A DNA stretch of 64,000 nt from Streptomyces tibetensis (GTDB lineage Bacteria > Actinomycetota > Actinomycetes > Streptomycetales > Streptomycetaceae): the NCBI RefSeq assembly GCF_007655005.1, contig NZ_SZVW01000005.1, forward strand, positions 1 to 64,000, in the 5' to 3' direction. This document shows, in pieces, positions 1-8,389 of the stretch. The position numbers and the translations under genes are program-made. Position 1 is the first letter of the stretch; every line of letters begins with the position of its first letter. Under the pieces are notes generated by a model. The model was not told where the DNA came from. It saw only the letters and a program-made list of their open reading frames with translations, and ran no database searches.

Positions 1-229
1 CAAGTACGGCAAGCCGGTCGGCGTCGACGACCCGTGGGGCTACGGCCGCTCCCTGGAGTGGGCGACCTCCTGCCCGCCGCCGCGGCACAACTTCATCACC
101 ATGCCGCGGATCCGCAGTGAATCCCCGGCGTTCGACCTGCACCACCCGGAGATCGCAGCTCTCGACCAGCTCGAGAACGTGGGCCACGGCGACAAGGCCC
201 TCGCTGGCGGCAAGGAGGCCGGCAAGTGA
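1..229 (+). CDS. ctaD: Cytochrome c oxidase subunit I, C-terminal fragment
   Basis: Only the last 75 codons are inside the window; the frame opens at base 2 and stops at TGA 227-229. The visible peptide has the [16 protein letters not shown] segment typical of the end of the haem-copper oxidase catalytic subunit, followed by the extended polar C-terminus of actinobacterial CtaD, rich in Glu, Asp and Lys. The catalytic haem/CuB residues lie upstream of the window. The stop overlaps the GTG of ctaF by 4 nt (GTGA), so the two are translationally coupled. This aa3 oxidase forms a supercomplex with the bc1 complex encoded at 3.3-6.9 kb. Confidence 0.93.
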   Translation, partial: KYGKPVGVDDPWGYGRSLEWATSCPPPRHNFITMPRIRSESPAFDLHHPEIAALDQLENVGHGDKALAGGKEAGK

Positions 230-624
230 AGATCCAGGGCAAGATGTTCATGTGGCTGAGCTTCTTCGTCCTCGTCATGGCGATCGTCTATGGCGTGTGG
301 TCGAAGGAGCCGGCCGGCACCACGGCCCTCTTCCTGACCTTCGGCCTGTGCATCATGATCGGCTTCTACCTCGGCTTCACGGCCAAGCGGGTCGACGTGG
401 GTGCACAGGACAACAAGGAGGCGGACGTCGCGGACGACGCCGGCGAGGTCGGGTTCTTCAGCCCGCACAGCTGGCAGCCGTTCTCCCTGGCCATCGGTGG
501 CGCCCTCGCCTTCCTGTCGGTCGCCATCGGCTGGTGGCTGATGTACTTCTCGCTGCCGGTCATCCTGATCGGCATCTGGGGCTGGGTCTTCGAGTACTAC
601 CGCGGTGAGAACCGCACCCAGTAG
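226..624 (+). CDS. ctaF: Cytochrome c oxidase subunit IV (actinobacterial CtaF)
   Basis: 132 aa integral membrane protein, length and layout matching the actinobacterial aa3 oxidase subunit IV. Hydrophobic segments are at about residues 5-24, 29-49 and 86-120 (the last a helical hairpin), separated by an acidic loop at about 60-75. It is a small structural subunit of the oxidase with no redox ligands of its own. The GTG start overlaps the ctaD stop by 4 nt. A strong terminator follows at once, so ctaF closes the ctaCDF-type transcript. ctaE lies separately 2 kb downstream, the usual Streptomyces arrangement. Confidence 0.93.
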   Translation: MKIQGKMFMWLSFFVLVMAIVYGVWSKEPAGTTALFLTFGLCIMIGFYLGFTAKRVDVGAQDNKEADVADDAGEVGFFSPHSWQPFSLAIGGALAFLSVAIGWWLMYFSLPVILIGIWGWVFEYYRGENRTQ

Positions 625-639
625 CACGCGCTGAGCGCC

Positions 640-681
640 GCAGGGGCCCGGACACTCCGAGAGGAGCGTCCGGGCCCCTGC
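640..681 (+). terminator. Intrinsic terminator after ctaF
   Basis: Perfect 14-bp inverted repeat, GCAGGGGCCCGGAC at 640-653 and its complement at 668-681, with a further CTCC/GGAG inner pairing. It lies 15 nt after the ctaF stop. There is no long T tract, as is usual for Streptomyces terminators. Confidence 0.85.
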
Positions 682-755
682 TGTTGCCGTAATGCGTTTC
701 ACTCGTACGAGTCGCTCGGCGTGCCGCTGTTGACGTCGGTTCCTAGCGTGGGGTC

Positions 756-2009
756 ATGAGCCACACAGTGATCTCCCGCCCCCGCACCGTCGTCAGCTGC
801 ACACTGCTGTTGATAGCCCTCAGCGCGGGCGTCACGGCCTGCGGCTCCGACGGCAACCCGCTGGCCGCCCGCCCCTACGACGCGGCCGACCAGATCTCCT
901 TCAACGCCCCCGACGGGGATCGCAAGAAGGCCGACCCGGACAAGCCCCTGGAAGTCGTCGAGGACTCCGACGGGCGCATCACGGACGTCACGGCCCACGA
1001 CGCCTCAGGACGCTACGTGGCGGGCGAACTCGCCGCCGACGGCAGCCGCTGGCACAGCACCTCCCCGCTCGCCGCCAACGCCAGCTACACGGTCCGCGTG
1101 AGCACCGAGGACGAGGACGGGGCGCCCGGCCGCAAGGTCGTCACCTTCGACACCGGCAAGCCCACCACCAAGAAGCGCCTGGACGTCACCTTCGGCCCCA
1201 AGACGGGCACCTACGGCGTCGGGCAGCCCGTCACCGCCGAGCTGAGCCAGCCCGTCAAGGACAGGGCCCAGCGAGCCGTCGTGGAGCGTGCCCTCAAGGT
1301 CTCCTCCACGCCCGCCGCGGACGGCGCCTGGCACTGGGTGGACGACAAGAAGCTCCACTACCGCCCGAAGGACTACTGGCCCGCCCAGGCCACCGTCCAG
1401 GTCCGCAGCAACCTGCAGGGCATCAAGATCGGCGATCGCATGTGGGGCGGCAAGGCCAAGCCGCTGACCTTCACCACCGCGGACAAGCTCATAGCCGTCA
1501 CGGACGCCGCCGCCCACCAGATGACCGTCTACAAGAACGACGAGATCATCCGCCAGATACCGGTCACCACGGGCAAGCCCGGCTACGACACCCGCAACGG
1601 CGTCAAGGTCGTCCTCGCCAAGGAGGGCACCGTCCGCATGACCAGCGCCAGCATCGGCTCCTCGGACTTCTACGACCTGGTCGTACACCACTCGGTCCGG
1701 GTCACCAACAGCGGCGAGTACGTCCACGCCGCGCCCTGGTCGGTCGGTTCCCAGGGCTACGCCAACGTCAGCCACGGCTGCACCGGCATGAGCACCGAGA
1801 ACGCGGCCTGGTTCTACGACACCGTCCGCGAGGGCGACATCGTGAAGGTCATCAACTCCAGCGGCGACGTGATGGCGCCGTTCGGCAACGGCTACGGCGA
1901 CTGGAACCTCGACTGGGCGAAGTGGCGCACCGGGAGCGCCCTCCTCGGCGGCACCCCGGACGGCCCCACGGACGCCGACAGGGCCCGCCTGAGGCCCCAG
2001 AGCGTCTAG
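756..2009 (+). CDS. L,D-transpeptidase lipoprotein (Ig-like plus YkuD domain)
   Basis: 417 aa. The N-terminus is a lipoprotein signal with lipobox GVTAC, lipidated Cys29. Two Ig-like domains (about 45-250) precede the YkuD catalytic domain (about 250-375). The active-site motif SHGCTGMS gives His340 and nucleophile Cys342, the signature of L,D-transpeptidases that make 3-3 peptidoglycan cross-links outside the membrane. The domain order matches mycobacterial LdtMt2-type enzymes. A TAGCGT box at 744-749 stands 6 nt before the ATG and no Shine-Dalgarno is present, so the transcript is probably leaderless. It lies between oxidase genes but its function is cell-wall remodelling. Confidence 0.9.
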   Translation: MSHTVISRPRTVVSCTLLLIALSAGVTACGSDGNPLAARPYDAADQISFNAPDGDRKKADPDKPLEVVEDSDGRITDVTAHDASGRYVAGELAADGSRWHSTSPLAANASYTVRVSTEDEDGAPGRKVVTFDTGKPTTKKRLDVTFGPKTGTYGVGQPVTAELSQPVKDRAQRAVVERALKVSSTPAADGAWHWVDDKKLHYRPKDYWPAQATVQVRSNLQGIKIGDRMWGGKAKPLTFTTADKLIAVTDAAAHQMTVYKNDEIIRQIPVTTGKPGYDTRNGVKVVLAKEGTVRMTSASIGSSDFYDLVVHHSVRVTNSGEYVHAAPWSVGSQGYANVSHGCTGMSTENAAWFYDTVREGDIVKVINSSGDVMAPFGNGYGDWNLDWAKWRTGSALLGGTPDGPTDADRARLRPQSV

Positions 2010-2033
2010 ACGCCCCCGGGGACGTCGCCCCCA

Positions 2034-2080
2034 GGGGCGCGGGGAACTGCGCGACAAGCCACAGATCACCCGCACTCGCG
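2034..2080 (+). repeat. Streptomyces intergenic repeat, copy 1
   Basis: Begins with the core GGGGCGCGGGGAACTGCGC and continues GACAAGCCAC...CCGCACTCGCG. The same element recurs at 20989, 29230 and, inverted, at about 26231-26300. All copies lie just 3' of a stop codon. It is a common dispersed Streptomyces sequence and no coding role is seen. Confidence 0.75.
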
Positions 2081-2103
2081 AAACAAGCAGGAGCCCCGAG
2101 CCC

Positions 2104-2505
2104 CTAGGCGTTCAAAGCCGCCTTGTCCCGGAGCAGCGAAGCCAGAGCCGCGGCGAACTCCACCGGCTCCACCGGCAAAGTCACCGCGGCCTCGGCGCGG
2201 CTCCACGTCGCCAGCCACGCGTCCTGAGGCCGCCCGATCAGCAGCAGCACCGGCGGACAGTCGAACACCTCGTCCTTGATCTGCCGGCAGAGGCCCATGC
2301 CCCCCATCGGCACGGCCTCACCGTCCAGCACGCAGACGTCGATCCCACCCCGGTCCAGCTCGGTGAGCACCGCTGCGGGAGTCGCGCACTCGATGAACTC
2401 CACCACGGGGACGTCCGGAGCCGGCCTCCGTCCCGTGGCGAGCCGCACCTGCTCGCGAGTGTTGGAGTCGTCGCTGTAGACCAGCACCGTGGCGGTCGGC
2501 TGCAT
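2104..2505 (-). CDS. Degenerate response-regulator receiver domain protein
   Basis: 133 aa, a single receiver (CheY-like) fold with no output domain. The acidic pair Asp12-Asp13 and the phospho-acceptor position Asp61 (VCVLDGEA) are present. The conserved Lys of strand 5 is missing: the usual KP segment reads TLPVEP (109-114). This suggests a receiver that cannot switch normally, or a pseudo-receiver used for protein binding. Its start faces ctaE across 145 bp, so the two share a divergent promoter region. No cognate kinase is adjacent. The assignment to the receiver superfamily is reasonably firm; the role is unknown. Confidence 0.75.
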   Translation of the reverse strand: MQPTATVLVYSDDSNTREQVRLATGRRPAPDVPVVEFIECATPAAVLTELDRGGIDVCVLDGEAVPMGGMGLCRQIKDEVFDCPPVLLLIGRPQDAWLATWSRAEAAVTLPVEPVEFAAALASLLRDKAALNA

Positions 2506-2639
2506 TGTTCCTCCGTGACGTCAACGTCGTAAGGACAGGCCCGTTGGGCCGGATGCTACTCCCTTGAACACCACGTCAACACCGGTACGACCGGCTTAGA
2601 CACTCCGAACGGCACCCCCCGGAGTGAGGGCGGGATAAG

Positions 2640-2660
2640 CGACCGACATAATGTCGGTCG
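2640..2660. promoter_or_regulatory. Perfect 21-bp palindrome across the ctaE start (candidate operator)
   Basis: Arms CGACCGACAT (2640-2649) and ATGTCGGTCG (2651-2660) are exact reverse complements around a central A. The site covers the annotated ATG (2651) and contains CATAAT (2647-2652), a good -10 hexamer placed 7 nt before an in-frame GTG at 2660. A repressor bound here would block both transcription and a leaderless start. The binding protein is unknown, and the motif does not resemble the Rex site. Confidence 0.6.
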
Positions 2661-3271
2661 TGGCGACAGCAACGACAGTAGAAACCGGGCACGCGCACCC
2701 GTCGGTCAATCGGCCGAACCTCACCAGCGTCGGAACGATCATCTGGCTGAGTTCCGAGCTGATGTTCTTCGCGGCCCTCTTCGCGATGTACTTCACCCTG
2801 CGATCGGTGACGGGTCCCGATCACTGGAAGGAGATGGCTGCCCATCTCAACTTCCCGTTCTCGGCGACGAACACCACCATCCTGGTGCTCTCCTCGCTCA
2901 CCTGCCAGCTCGGCGTCTTCGCCGCCGAGCGCGGTGACGTGAAGAAGCTCCGGATGTGGTTCATCGTCACGTTCGTGATGGGCGCGATCTTCATCGGCGG
3001 TCAGGTCTTCGAGTACACGGAGCTGGTCAAGGACGCGGGCCTGTCCCTGTCCTCCGACCCGTACGGCTCGGTGTTCTACCTGACCACCGGCTTCCACGGC
3101 CTGCACGTGACGGGCGGTCTCATCGCCTTCCTGCTGGTCCTGGGCCGGACCTACGCGGCCCGGAGGTTCACCCACGAGCAGGCGACGGCCGCGATCGTCG
3201 TGTCCTATTACTGGCACTTCGTCGATGTCGTCTGGATCGGTCTCTTCGCCACGATCTACATGATCAAGTAG
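2651..3271 (+). CDS. ctaE: Cytochrome c oxidase subunit III
   Basis: 206 aa, five transmembrane helices, the short bacterial form of subunit III. Family features are [16 protein letters not shown] in helix [17 protein letters not shown] in helix III and [14 protein letters not shown] at the end. It is a core subunit of the aa3 oxidase. The ATG at 2651 is the conventional start, but no Shine-Dalgarno precedes it. GTG 2660, three codons in, is placed correctly for a leaderless mRNA from CATAAT and would give [14 protein letters not shown]. qcrC follows after 81 bp, probably co-transcribed as ctaE-qcrCAB. Confidence 0.95.
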   Translation: MSVVATATTVETGHAHPSVNRPNLTSVGTIIWLSSELMFFAALFAMYFTLRSVTGPDHWKEMAAHLNFPFSATNTTILVLSSLTCQLGVFAAERGDVKKLRMWFIVTFVMGAIFIGGQVFEYTELVKDAGLSLSSDPYGSVFYLTTGFHGLHVTGGLIAFLLVLGRTYAARRFTHEQATAAIVVSYYWHFVDVVWIGLFATIYMIK

Positions 3272-3352
3272 CAGGGCCCGCATCCGCGCGTGCTCGACGA
3301 AGCGCGCATCCCAGAAGCATCGACGCAGAAGATCCTGACACCGGGGTAATCC

Positions 3353-4165
3353 GTGAAAAAGCTCTCCGCACGACGACGCCACCCGTTGGCGGCGCTCGTC
3401 GTCCTACTCCTCGCGCTGGCATGCACCGGGGGGCTGTACGCCGTGTTCGCACCCGCGGACAAGGCGCAGGCCGACGAAACCGCCCAGTCCCTCACCATCG
3501 AGGAGGGCAAGAAGCTCTACTCGGTCGGCTGCGCCAGTTGCCACGGCACCGGCGGTCAGGGCACCTCCGACGGGCCGAGCCTGGTGGGTGTGGGCGCCGC
3601 GGCCGTCGACTTCCAGGTGGGCACCGGCCGGATGCCGGCCGCCACCTCCCAGGGCCCCCAGGTCCCGCAGAAGAAGAACATCTACTCGCAGGCCGAGATC
3701 GACCAGCTCGCGGCGTTCATCTCGTCGCTGGGCGCCGGTCCGTCCGTCCCGACGGAGGAGCAGTACGGCCCCGAGGGTGCCGACATCGCCAAGGGCGGTG
3801 AGCTGTTCCGCACCAACTGCGCGCAGTGCCACAACTTCACCGGCAAGGGCGGCGCTCTGACGCACGGCAAGTACGCGCCGACCCTCGAGGGCGTCTCCCC
3901 GAAGCACATCTACGAGGCCATGCAGACCGGCCCGCAGAACATGCCGTCCTTCCCCGACACCACGCTGTCGGAGAAGAACAAGAAGGACATCATCGCGTAC
4001 CTCGACGCGGTCAACAGCGAAAAGACCGAGAGCCCCGGCGGCCTCGAACTGGGTGGCCTCGGGCCGGTCAGCGAGGGCCTGTTCGGCTGGATCTTCGGTC
4101 TCGGCGGTCTGATCGCCGTCGCCGTGTGGGTCGCCGCCCGGACCGCAAAGGCCAAGAAGTCATGA
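3353..4165 (+). CDS. qcrC: Dihaem cytochrome c subunit of the bc1 complex
   Basis: 270 aa. An N-terminal signal-anchor (about 10-33) is followed by two c-type domains with CASCH (Cys60, Cys63, His64) and CAQCH (Cys156, Cys159, His160) haem sites, and a C-terminal membrane helix (about 240-262). Fusing two cytochrome c domains into one bc1 subunit is characteristic of actinobacteria, where this protein replaces soluble cytochrome c and hands electrons straight to the aa3 oxidase. The GTG start lies just after a GGGG stretch. The stop overlaps qcrA by ATGA. Confidence 0.97.
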   Translation: MKKLSARRRHPLAALVVLLLALACTGGLYAVFAPADKAQADETAQSLTIEEGKKLYSVGCASCHGTGGQGTSDGPSLVGVGAAAVDFQVGTGRMPAATSQGPQVPQKKNIYSQAEIDQLAAFISSLGAGPSVPTEEQYGPEGADIAKGGELFRTNCAQCHNFTGKGGALTHGKYAPTLEGVSPKHIYEAMQTGPQNMPSFPDTTLSEKNKKDIIAYLDAVNSEKTESPGGLELGGLGPVSEGLFGWIFGLGGLIAVAVWVAARTAKAKKS

Positions 4166-5235
4166 GTAGCCAAGACATTCCAGAAGAGAACCTGCCTGCC
4201 GCGCAGTCCGCAGGACATGACGAGCACGGGCACGGCGCGGTGAGCGTCGCGGACGACAAGAACCCGTTCGCCGACCCGGGCCTGCCGCCTCACGAGCACC
4301 GGATCCAGGACATCGACGAGCGGGCCGCCAAGCGGTCCGAGCGTTCGGTCGCCCTGCTGTTCACGGTGTCGATGCTGGCCACCGTCGCCTTCATCGCCTC
4401 CTTCGTGGCGATCCCGGTCGACAAGGCGGTCTTCATCTTCCCGCTGGGGCACATCAGCGCGCTGAACTTCGCGCTGGGCCTGTCGCTCGGCATCGCGCTG
4501 TTCTGCATCGGCGCCGGCGCCGTCCACTGGGCCCGCACCCTGATGTCCGACGTGGAGGTCGCCGACGAGCGGCACGCGATCGAGGCGTCGCCCGAGGTCC
4601 GCGAGAAGGTCTTCGCGGACTTCAAGCAGGGCGCCAAGGAGTCCGCGCTCGGCCGCCGCAAGCTGATCCGCAACACGATGCTCGGCGCGCTGACGCTGGT
4701 GCCGCTCTCCGGCGTCGTGCTGCTGCGCGACCTCGGTCCGCTGCCCGGCACCAAGCTCCGCCACACGCTGTGGTCCAAGGGCAAGCTGCTCGTCAACATG
4801 AACACCAACGAGCCGCTGCGTCCGTCCGATGTCGCGGTCGGTTCGCTGACCTTCGCCAAGCCCGAGGGCCTGGAGGAGCACGACCACGACTTCCAGAACG
4901 AGATCGCCAAGGCCGCCCTGATGATCGTCCGGATCCAGCCGGAGGACATCAAGGACAAGCGCGAGCTCGAGTGGTCGCACCAGGGCATCGTCGCGTACTC
5001 GAAGATCTGCACCCACGTCGGTTGCCCGATCTCCCTGTACGAGCAGCAGACGCACCACGTGCTCTGCCCCTGCCACCAGTCCACCTTCGACCTCTCCGAC
5101 GGTGCCCGAGTCATCTTCGGTCCCGCCGGTCACGCCCTGCCGCAGCTCCGCATCGGCGTGAACGACGAGGGCTACCTCGAGGCGCTCGGCGACTTCGAAG
5201 AGCCCGTCGGCCCTGCTTTCTGGGAGCGCGGATGA
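4162..5235 (+). CDS. qcrA: Rieske iron-sulfur subunit of the bc1 complex
   Basis: 357 aa from ATG 4162, which overlaps the qcrC stop by 4 nt; longer upstream starts in the same frame would run inside qcrC and are rejected. Three membrane helices (about 61-83, 92-116, 167-184) precede the Rieske domain. Box 1 CTHVGC supplies ligands Cys283 and His285, and box 2 CPCHQS supplies Cys302 and His305; Cys288 and Cys304 form the usual disulfide. The three-helix N-terminus is the actinobacterial version. The N-terminal 45 residues are His/Asp rich and disordered. Confidence 0.97.
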   Translation: MSSQDIPEENLPAAQSAGHDEHGHGAVSVADDKNPFADPGLPPHEHRIQDIDERAAKRSERSVALLFTVSMLATVAFIASFVAIPVDKAVFIFPLGHISALNFALGLSLGIALFCIGAGAVHWARTLMSDVEVADERHAIEASPEVREKVFADFKQGAKESALGRRKLIRNTMLGALTLVPLSGVVLLRDLGPLPGTKLRHTLWSKGKLLVNMNTNEPLRPSDVAVGSLTFAKPEGLEEHDHDFQNEIAKAALMIVRIQPEDIKDKRELEWSHQGIVAYSKICTHVGCPISLYEQQTHHVLCPCHQSTFDLSDGARVIFGPAGHALPQLRIGVNDEGYLEALGDFEEPVGPAFWERG

Positions 5236-6854
5236 GCACTGCACAGACACGCCGCAAGGCGCCCGCCGGCGAGCGGGTCGCCGACTGGGCCGACGGCCGC
5301 CTCGGGATCTACTCCCTGGCCAAGGCCAACATGCGCAAGATCTTCCCGGACCACTGGTCCTTCATGCTCGGTGAGATCTGCCTCTACAGCTTCATCATCA
5401 TCATCCTCACGGGTGTGTACCTGACGCTGTTCTTCCACCCGTCGATGAACGAGGTGGAGTACCACGGCAGTTACGTCCCGCTCCAGGGGCAGCTGATGTC
5501 GGAGGCGTTCGCCTCCACGCTGGACATCAGCTTCGACGTCCGCGGCGGTCTGCTCATCCGGCAGATCCACCACTGGGCGGCGATCATCTTCCTCGCCGGC
5601 ATGTTCGTGCACATGATGCGCGTCTTCTTCACCGGCGCGTTCCGCAAGCCGCGCGAGATCAACTGGATGTTCGGCTTCCTGCTGTTCGTCCTGGGCATGT
5701 TCACCGGCTTCACCGGCTACTCGCTCCCGGACGACCTGCTCTCCGGCACGGGTGTCCGCTTCACGCAGGGTGCGATCCTGTCCGTGCCGATCGTGGGCAC
5801 GTACATCTCGATGTTCCTGTTCGGCGGGGAGTTCCCGGGCACCGACTTCGTCGCCCGGTTCTACTCGATCCACATCCTGCTGCTGCCGGGCATCATGCTC
5901 GGGCTCGTGGTCGGCCACCTGATCCTGGTCTTCTACCACAAGCACACCCAGTTCGCGGGTCCCGGCCGGACCAACAAGAACGTCGTCGGCATGCCGCTGC
6001 TGCCGGTCTACATGGCCAAGGCCGGAGGCTTCTTCTTCCTCGTCTTCGGTGCCATCGCGGCCCTCGCCGGCATCGCGACGATCAACCCGATCTGGGTCCT
6101 CGGCCCGTACCGGCCCGACCAGGTGTCGACCGGTGCCCAGCCCGACTGGTACATGGGCTTCGCCGAGGGTCTGATCCGGGCCATGCCGGGCTGGGAGATC
6201 AACCTCTGGGGTCACACGCTCGTCCTGGGCGTGTTCATCCCGCTGGTGCTCTTCGGTGTCTTCCTCGGGATCATCGCCCTCTACCCGTTCATCGAGTCGT
6301 GGGTCACCGGGGACAAGCGCGAGCACCACATCCTGGACCGGCCGCGCAACGCCCCGACCCGCACCGGTGTCGGTGTCGCGTGGGTCACCGGCTACATCAT
6401 CATGCTGATCGGCGGTGGCAACGACATCGTCGCCACGCACTTCCACCTGTCGATCAACTCGGTGACCTGGTTCGTCCGGATCGGGTTCTTCCTCGGCCCG
6501 GTCATCGCCTTCATCGTCACCAAGCGCATCTGCCTCGGCCTGCAGCGCCGGGACAAGGAGAAGGTGCTGCACGGCCGCGAGTCGGGCATCATCAAGCGCC
6601 TGCCGCACGGTGAGTTCATCGAGGTGCACGAGCCGCTCAGCCAGGAGCAGATGTACACGCTCACGGCGCATGAGCAGTACAAGCCGGCCGAGATCGGCCC
6701 GACGGTCGACGAGAACGGTGTCGAGCGCAAGGTGAAGGGCTCCGAGAAGCTGCGCGCCAAGCTCAGCGACGCCTACTACGGCGAGGGCTCCCAGATCCCG
6801 AAGCCCACCGCCGAGGAGTACCGGGAGATCACGAGCGGCCACGGCCACCACTGA
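5232..6854 (+). CDS. qcrB: Cytochrome b subunit of the bc1 complex
   Basis: 540 aa from ATG 5232 (ATGA overlap with qcrA). The cytochrome b helices carry haem-ligating histidines in RQIHHWAA and in YSIHILLLPG plus the following GHLILVFYHKH. The quinol-site motif is PDWY instead of the mitochondrial PEWY, as in other actinobacteria. A C-terminal cytosolic extension of about 110 residues, rich in charged residues, follows the last helix. QcrB is the target of drugs of the Q203 class in mycobacteria, which shows how central the subunit is. A terminator lies 24 nt downstream. Confidence 0.97.
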   Translation: MSTAQTRRKAPAGERVADWADGRLGIYSLAKANMRKIFPDHWSFMLGEICLYSFIIIILTGVYLTLFFHPSMNEVEYHGSYVPLQGQLMSEAFASTLDISFDVRGGLLIRQIHHWAAIIFLAGMFVHMMRVFFTGAFRKPREINWMFGFLLFVLGMFTGFTGYSLPDDLLSGTGVRFTQGAILSVPIVGTYISMFLFGGEFPGTDFVARFYSIHILLLPGIMLGLVVGHLILVFYHKHTQFAGPGRTNKNVVGMPLLPVYMAKAGGFFFLVFGAIAALAGIATINPIWVLGPYRPDQVSTGAQPDWYMGFAEGLIRAMPGWEINLWGHTLVLGVFIPLVLFGVFLGIIALYPFIESWVTGDKREHHILDRPRNAPTRTGVGVAWVTGYIIMLIGGGNDIVATHFHLSINSVTWFVRIGFFLGPVIAFIVTKRICLGLQRRDKEKVLHGRESGIIKRLPHGEFIEVHEPLSQEQMYTLTAHEQYKPAEIGPTVDENGVERKVKGSEKLRAKLSDAYYGEGSQIPKPTAEEYREITSGHGHH

Positions 6855-6878
6855 TCACTGCTTCGCCACGCCACAGAG

Positions 6879-6907
6879 GGGCCCCGTCCGATCATCAGAC
6901 GGGGCCC
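6879..6907 (+). terminator. Intrinsic terminator after qcrB
   Basis: GGGCCCCGTC (6879-6888) and GACGGGGCCC (6898-6907) are perfect 10-bp arms around a 9-nt loop, followed by TTC. It ends the ctaE-qcrCAB transcript. Confidence 0.85.
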
Positions 6908-6989
6908 TTCGCGGTGCTCGCGGCTGGATAGGGTGGACCTGTTGAGACTCTCGTCCCGTAGTACGGGACGCCTGACCCTGGAGCGGCTT

Positions 6990-8054
6990 ATGAGCGCTGT
7001 GACCCCCGCTGGAGGCGACACCGCGGCGGGCCGCTCCTGGCCCCTGCTGCTGAACGGCCTGCTGGACGGCAGGCACCTGAGCGCGGACGACACCGCCTGG
7101 GCGATGGACCGGATCATGCGCGGCGAGGCGACCGAGGCGCAGATCGCCGGGTTCGTCGTGGCCCTGCGCGCCAAGGGCGAGACCGTCGAGGAGATCAACG
7201 GCCTGGTCCGCACGATGTACGCGCACGCCAACGTGATCGAGGTGCCCGGGGCGACGGTCGACATCGTCGGCACCGGCGGTGACGGCGCGAAGACGGTCAA
7301 CATCTCCACGATGTCCTCGATCGTCGTCGCGGGCACCGGCGCCAAGGTCGTCAAGCACGGCAACCGGGCCGCGTCCTCGGCGTCCGGGGCCTCCGACGTG
7401 CTGGAGAAGCTCGGCGTCAACCTGGAGCTGCCGCTGCACCGGGTCGCGGAGGTGGCCGAGGAGGCCGGGATCACCTTCTGCTTCGCGGTGAAGTTCCACC
7501 CGGCGCTGCGCCACGCGGGCGCCGCCCGCGGCCAGTTGGGCATCCGCACGGTGTTCAACGCCCTCGGCCCGCTCACCAACCCGGCCCGGGTCCGCGCCCA
7601 GGCCGTCGGCGTGGCGGACCCCCGCATGGCGCCGATCGTCGCGGGCGTCTTCGCCGAGCGCGGCAACTCCTCCCTGGTCTTCCGGGGCGACGACGGCCTC
7701 GACGAGCTGACCACCACGGCCACGTCCCGGGTGTGGACCGTCCGGGACGGCGAGGTGACCGAGGAGGCCTTCGACCCGCGTGACGTGGGCCTCGAACTGG
7801 TCCCCGTGGAGGCGCTGCGCGGCGCGGACGCCTCCTACAACGCCGAGGTCGCGCGGCGGCTGCTGGACGGCGAGACAGGCCCGGTCCGCGAGGCGGTCCT
7901 GCTGAACTCCGCGGCGGCGCTGGTGGCCCTGGAGCCCACCGCCGCGCCCCTGGCAGAGCAGATCGGCGCCGGGATGGCGAAGGCGGCCGAGTCGATCGAC
8001 TCGGGGGCGGCGAAGCGCACGCTGGAGCGCTGGGTGGCCGCGAGCAACGCGTAG
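6990..8054 (+). CDS. trpD: Anthranilate phosphoribosyltransferase
   Basis: 354 aa. It transfers the phosphoribosyl group from PRPP to anthranilate in tryptophan synthesis. The glycine-rich loop GTGGDG (94-99) and KHGNRAASS (122-130) are the PRPP/metal and anthranilate binding signatures. ATG 6990 is chosen because TGGAGCGG lies at normal Shine-Dalgarno distance and a TAGGGT -10 box sits at 6929-6934. The in-frame GTG at 6933 overlaps that -10 and cannot be the start. trpD stands alone here, far from trpEG (36-38 kb), and no attenuator is seen in front of it. Confidence 0.95.
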   Translation: MSAVTPAGGDTAAGRSWPLLLNGLLDGRHLSADDTAWAMDRIMRGEATEAQIAGFVVALRAKGETVEEINGLVRTMYAHANVIEVPGATVDIVGTGGDGAKTVNISTMSSIVVAGTGAKVVKHGNRAASSASGASDVLEKLGVNLELPLHRVAEVAEEAGITFCFAVKFHPALRHAGAARGQLGIRTVFNALGPLTNPARVRAQAVGVADPRMAPIVAGVFAERGNSSLVFRGDDGLDELTTTATSRVWTVRDGEVTEEAFDPRDVGLELVPVEALRGADASYNAEVARRLLDGETGPVREAVLLNSAAALVALEPTAAPLAEQIGAGMAKAAESIDSGAAKRTLERWVAASNA

Positions 8055-8139
8055 CGGCCCTCGTGGGCGAAGGGGCCGGCGTCCCGCGATCCGGACTCGG
8101 GTTGCGGGGCGCCGATCTTTTCGCGTACGTTCCTGAACA

Positions 8140-8252
8140 GGTCATGAGTGACAGTCATGAGGCCCCGGCCGACTGTCCGGCAACCCTCCGTCCGTGGCGG
8201 GGTGCCCCGGGTGAAGACCGGGTCGTAGGCAGCGAGGTCTACGGCAAGCGCG
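8140..8252 (+). promoter_or_regulatory. SAM-IV riboswitch
   Basis: The sequence starts GGTCATGAGTG and contains the ordered blocks CCGGCAACCCTCC, GGGGTGCCCCGGGTGA, AGACC and a 3' GGCAAGCGCG. This order is diagnostic of the actinobacterial SAM-IV aptamer, which binds S-adenosylmethionine with a core shared with SAM-I. The first GGTC pairs with GACC at 8216-8219 to close the main stem. It lies upstream of the class V aminotransferase, so that gene should fall when SAM is plentiful. A very short ORF follows immediately. Confidence 0.88.
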
Positions 8253-8269
8253 TGACGAGGAGTCTTTTC

Positions 8270-8290
8270 GTGAACCAGCGAATGCGATAG
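8270..8290 (+). CDS. Possible leader mini-ORF between riboswitch and aminotransferase gene
   Basis: GTG AAC CAG CGA ATG CGA TAG encodes MNQRMR. A strong GAGGAG at 8257-8262 is 7 nt upstream of the GTG; the same frame also opens at GTG 8252 (12 residues). It sits directly 3' of the SAM-IV aptamer. A possible hairpin (ATGCG 8282-8286 with CGCAT 8310-8314) begins inside it. The ribosome-binding site is better than many real ones in the window, but coding status rests on that alone. Confidence 0.35.
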   Translation: MNQRMR

Positions 8291-8389
8291 GGCCGCAGAG
8301 CCCCGCCTCCGCATCCCCTTTCCTTTCACCCCCGCTCGAGCCGTGCGCGCTCGCGGGCGGATTTCACCTGCCTTCACGGGAGTTCCGTC

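Noticed and set aside
3826..4161. Upstream extension of the qcrA reading frame inside qcrC
   Set aside because: The frame is open by GC bias only; ATG 4162 overlaps the qcrC stop in the ATGA pattern and gives the correct Rieske N-terminus.
5172..6851. Long minus-strand open frames opposite qcrB, the transglutaminase and other genes
   Set aside because: They mirror the third-position GC bias of the real genes, are rich in Arg, Ala, Gly and Asp, and show no domain motifs or ribosome-binding sites.
6933..6989. Earlier GTG start for trpD
   Set aside because: It overlaps the TAGGGT -10 box at 6929-6934 and lacks a ribosome-binding site; ATG 6990 has both a Shine-Dalgarno and the family N-terminus.
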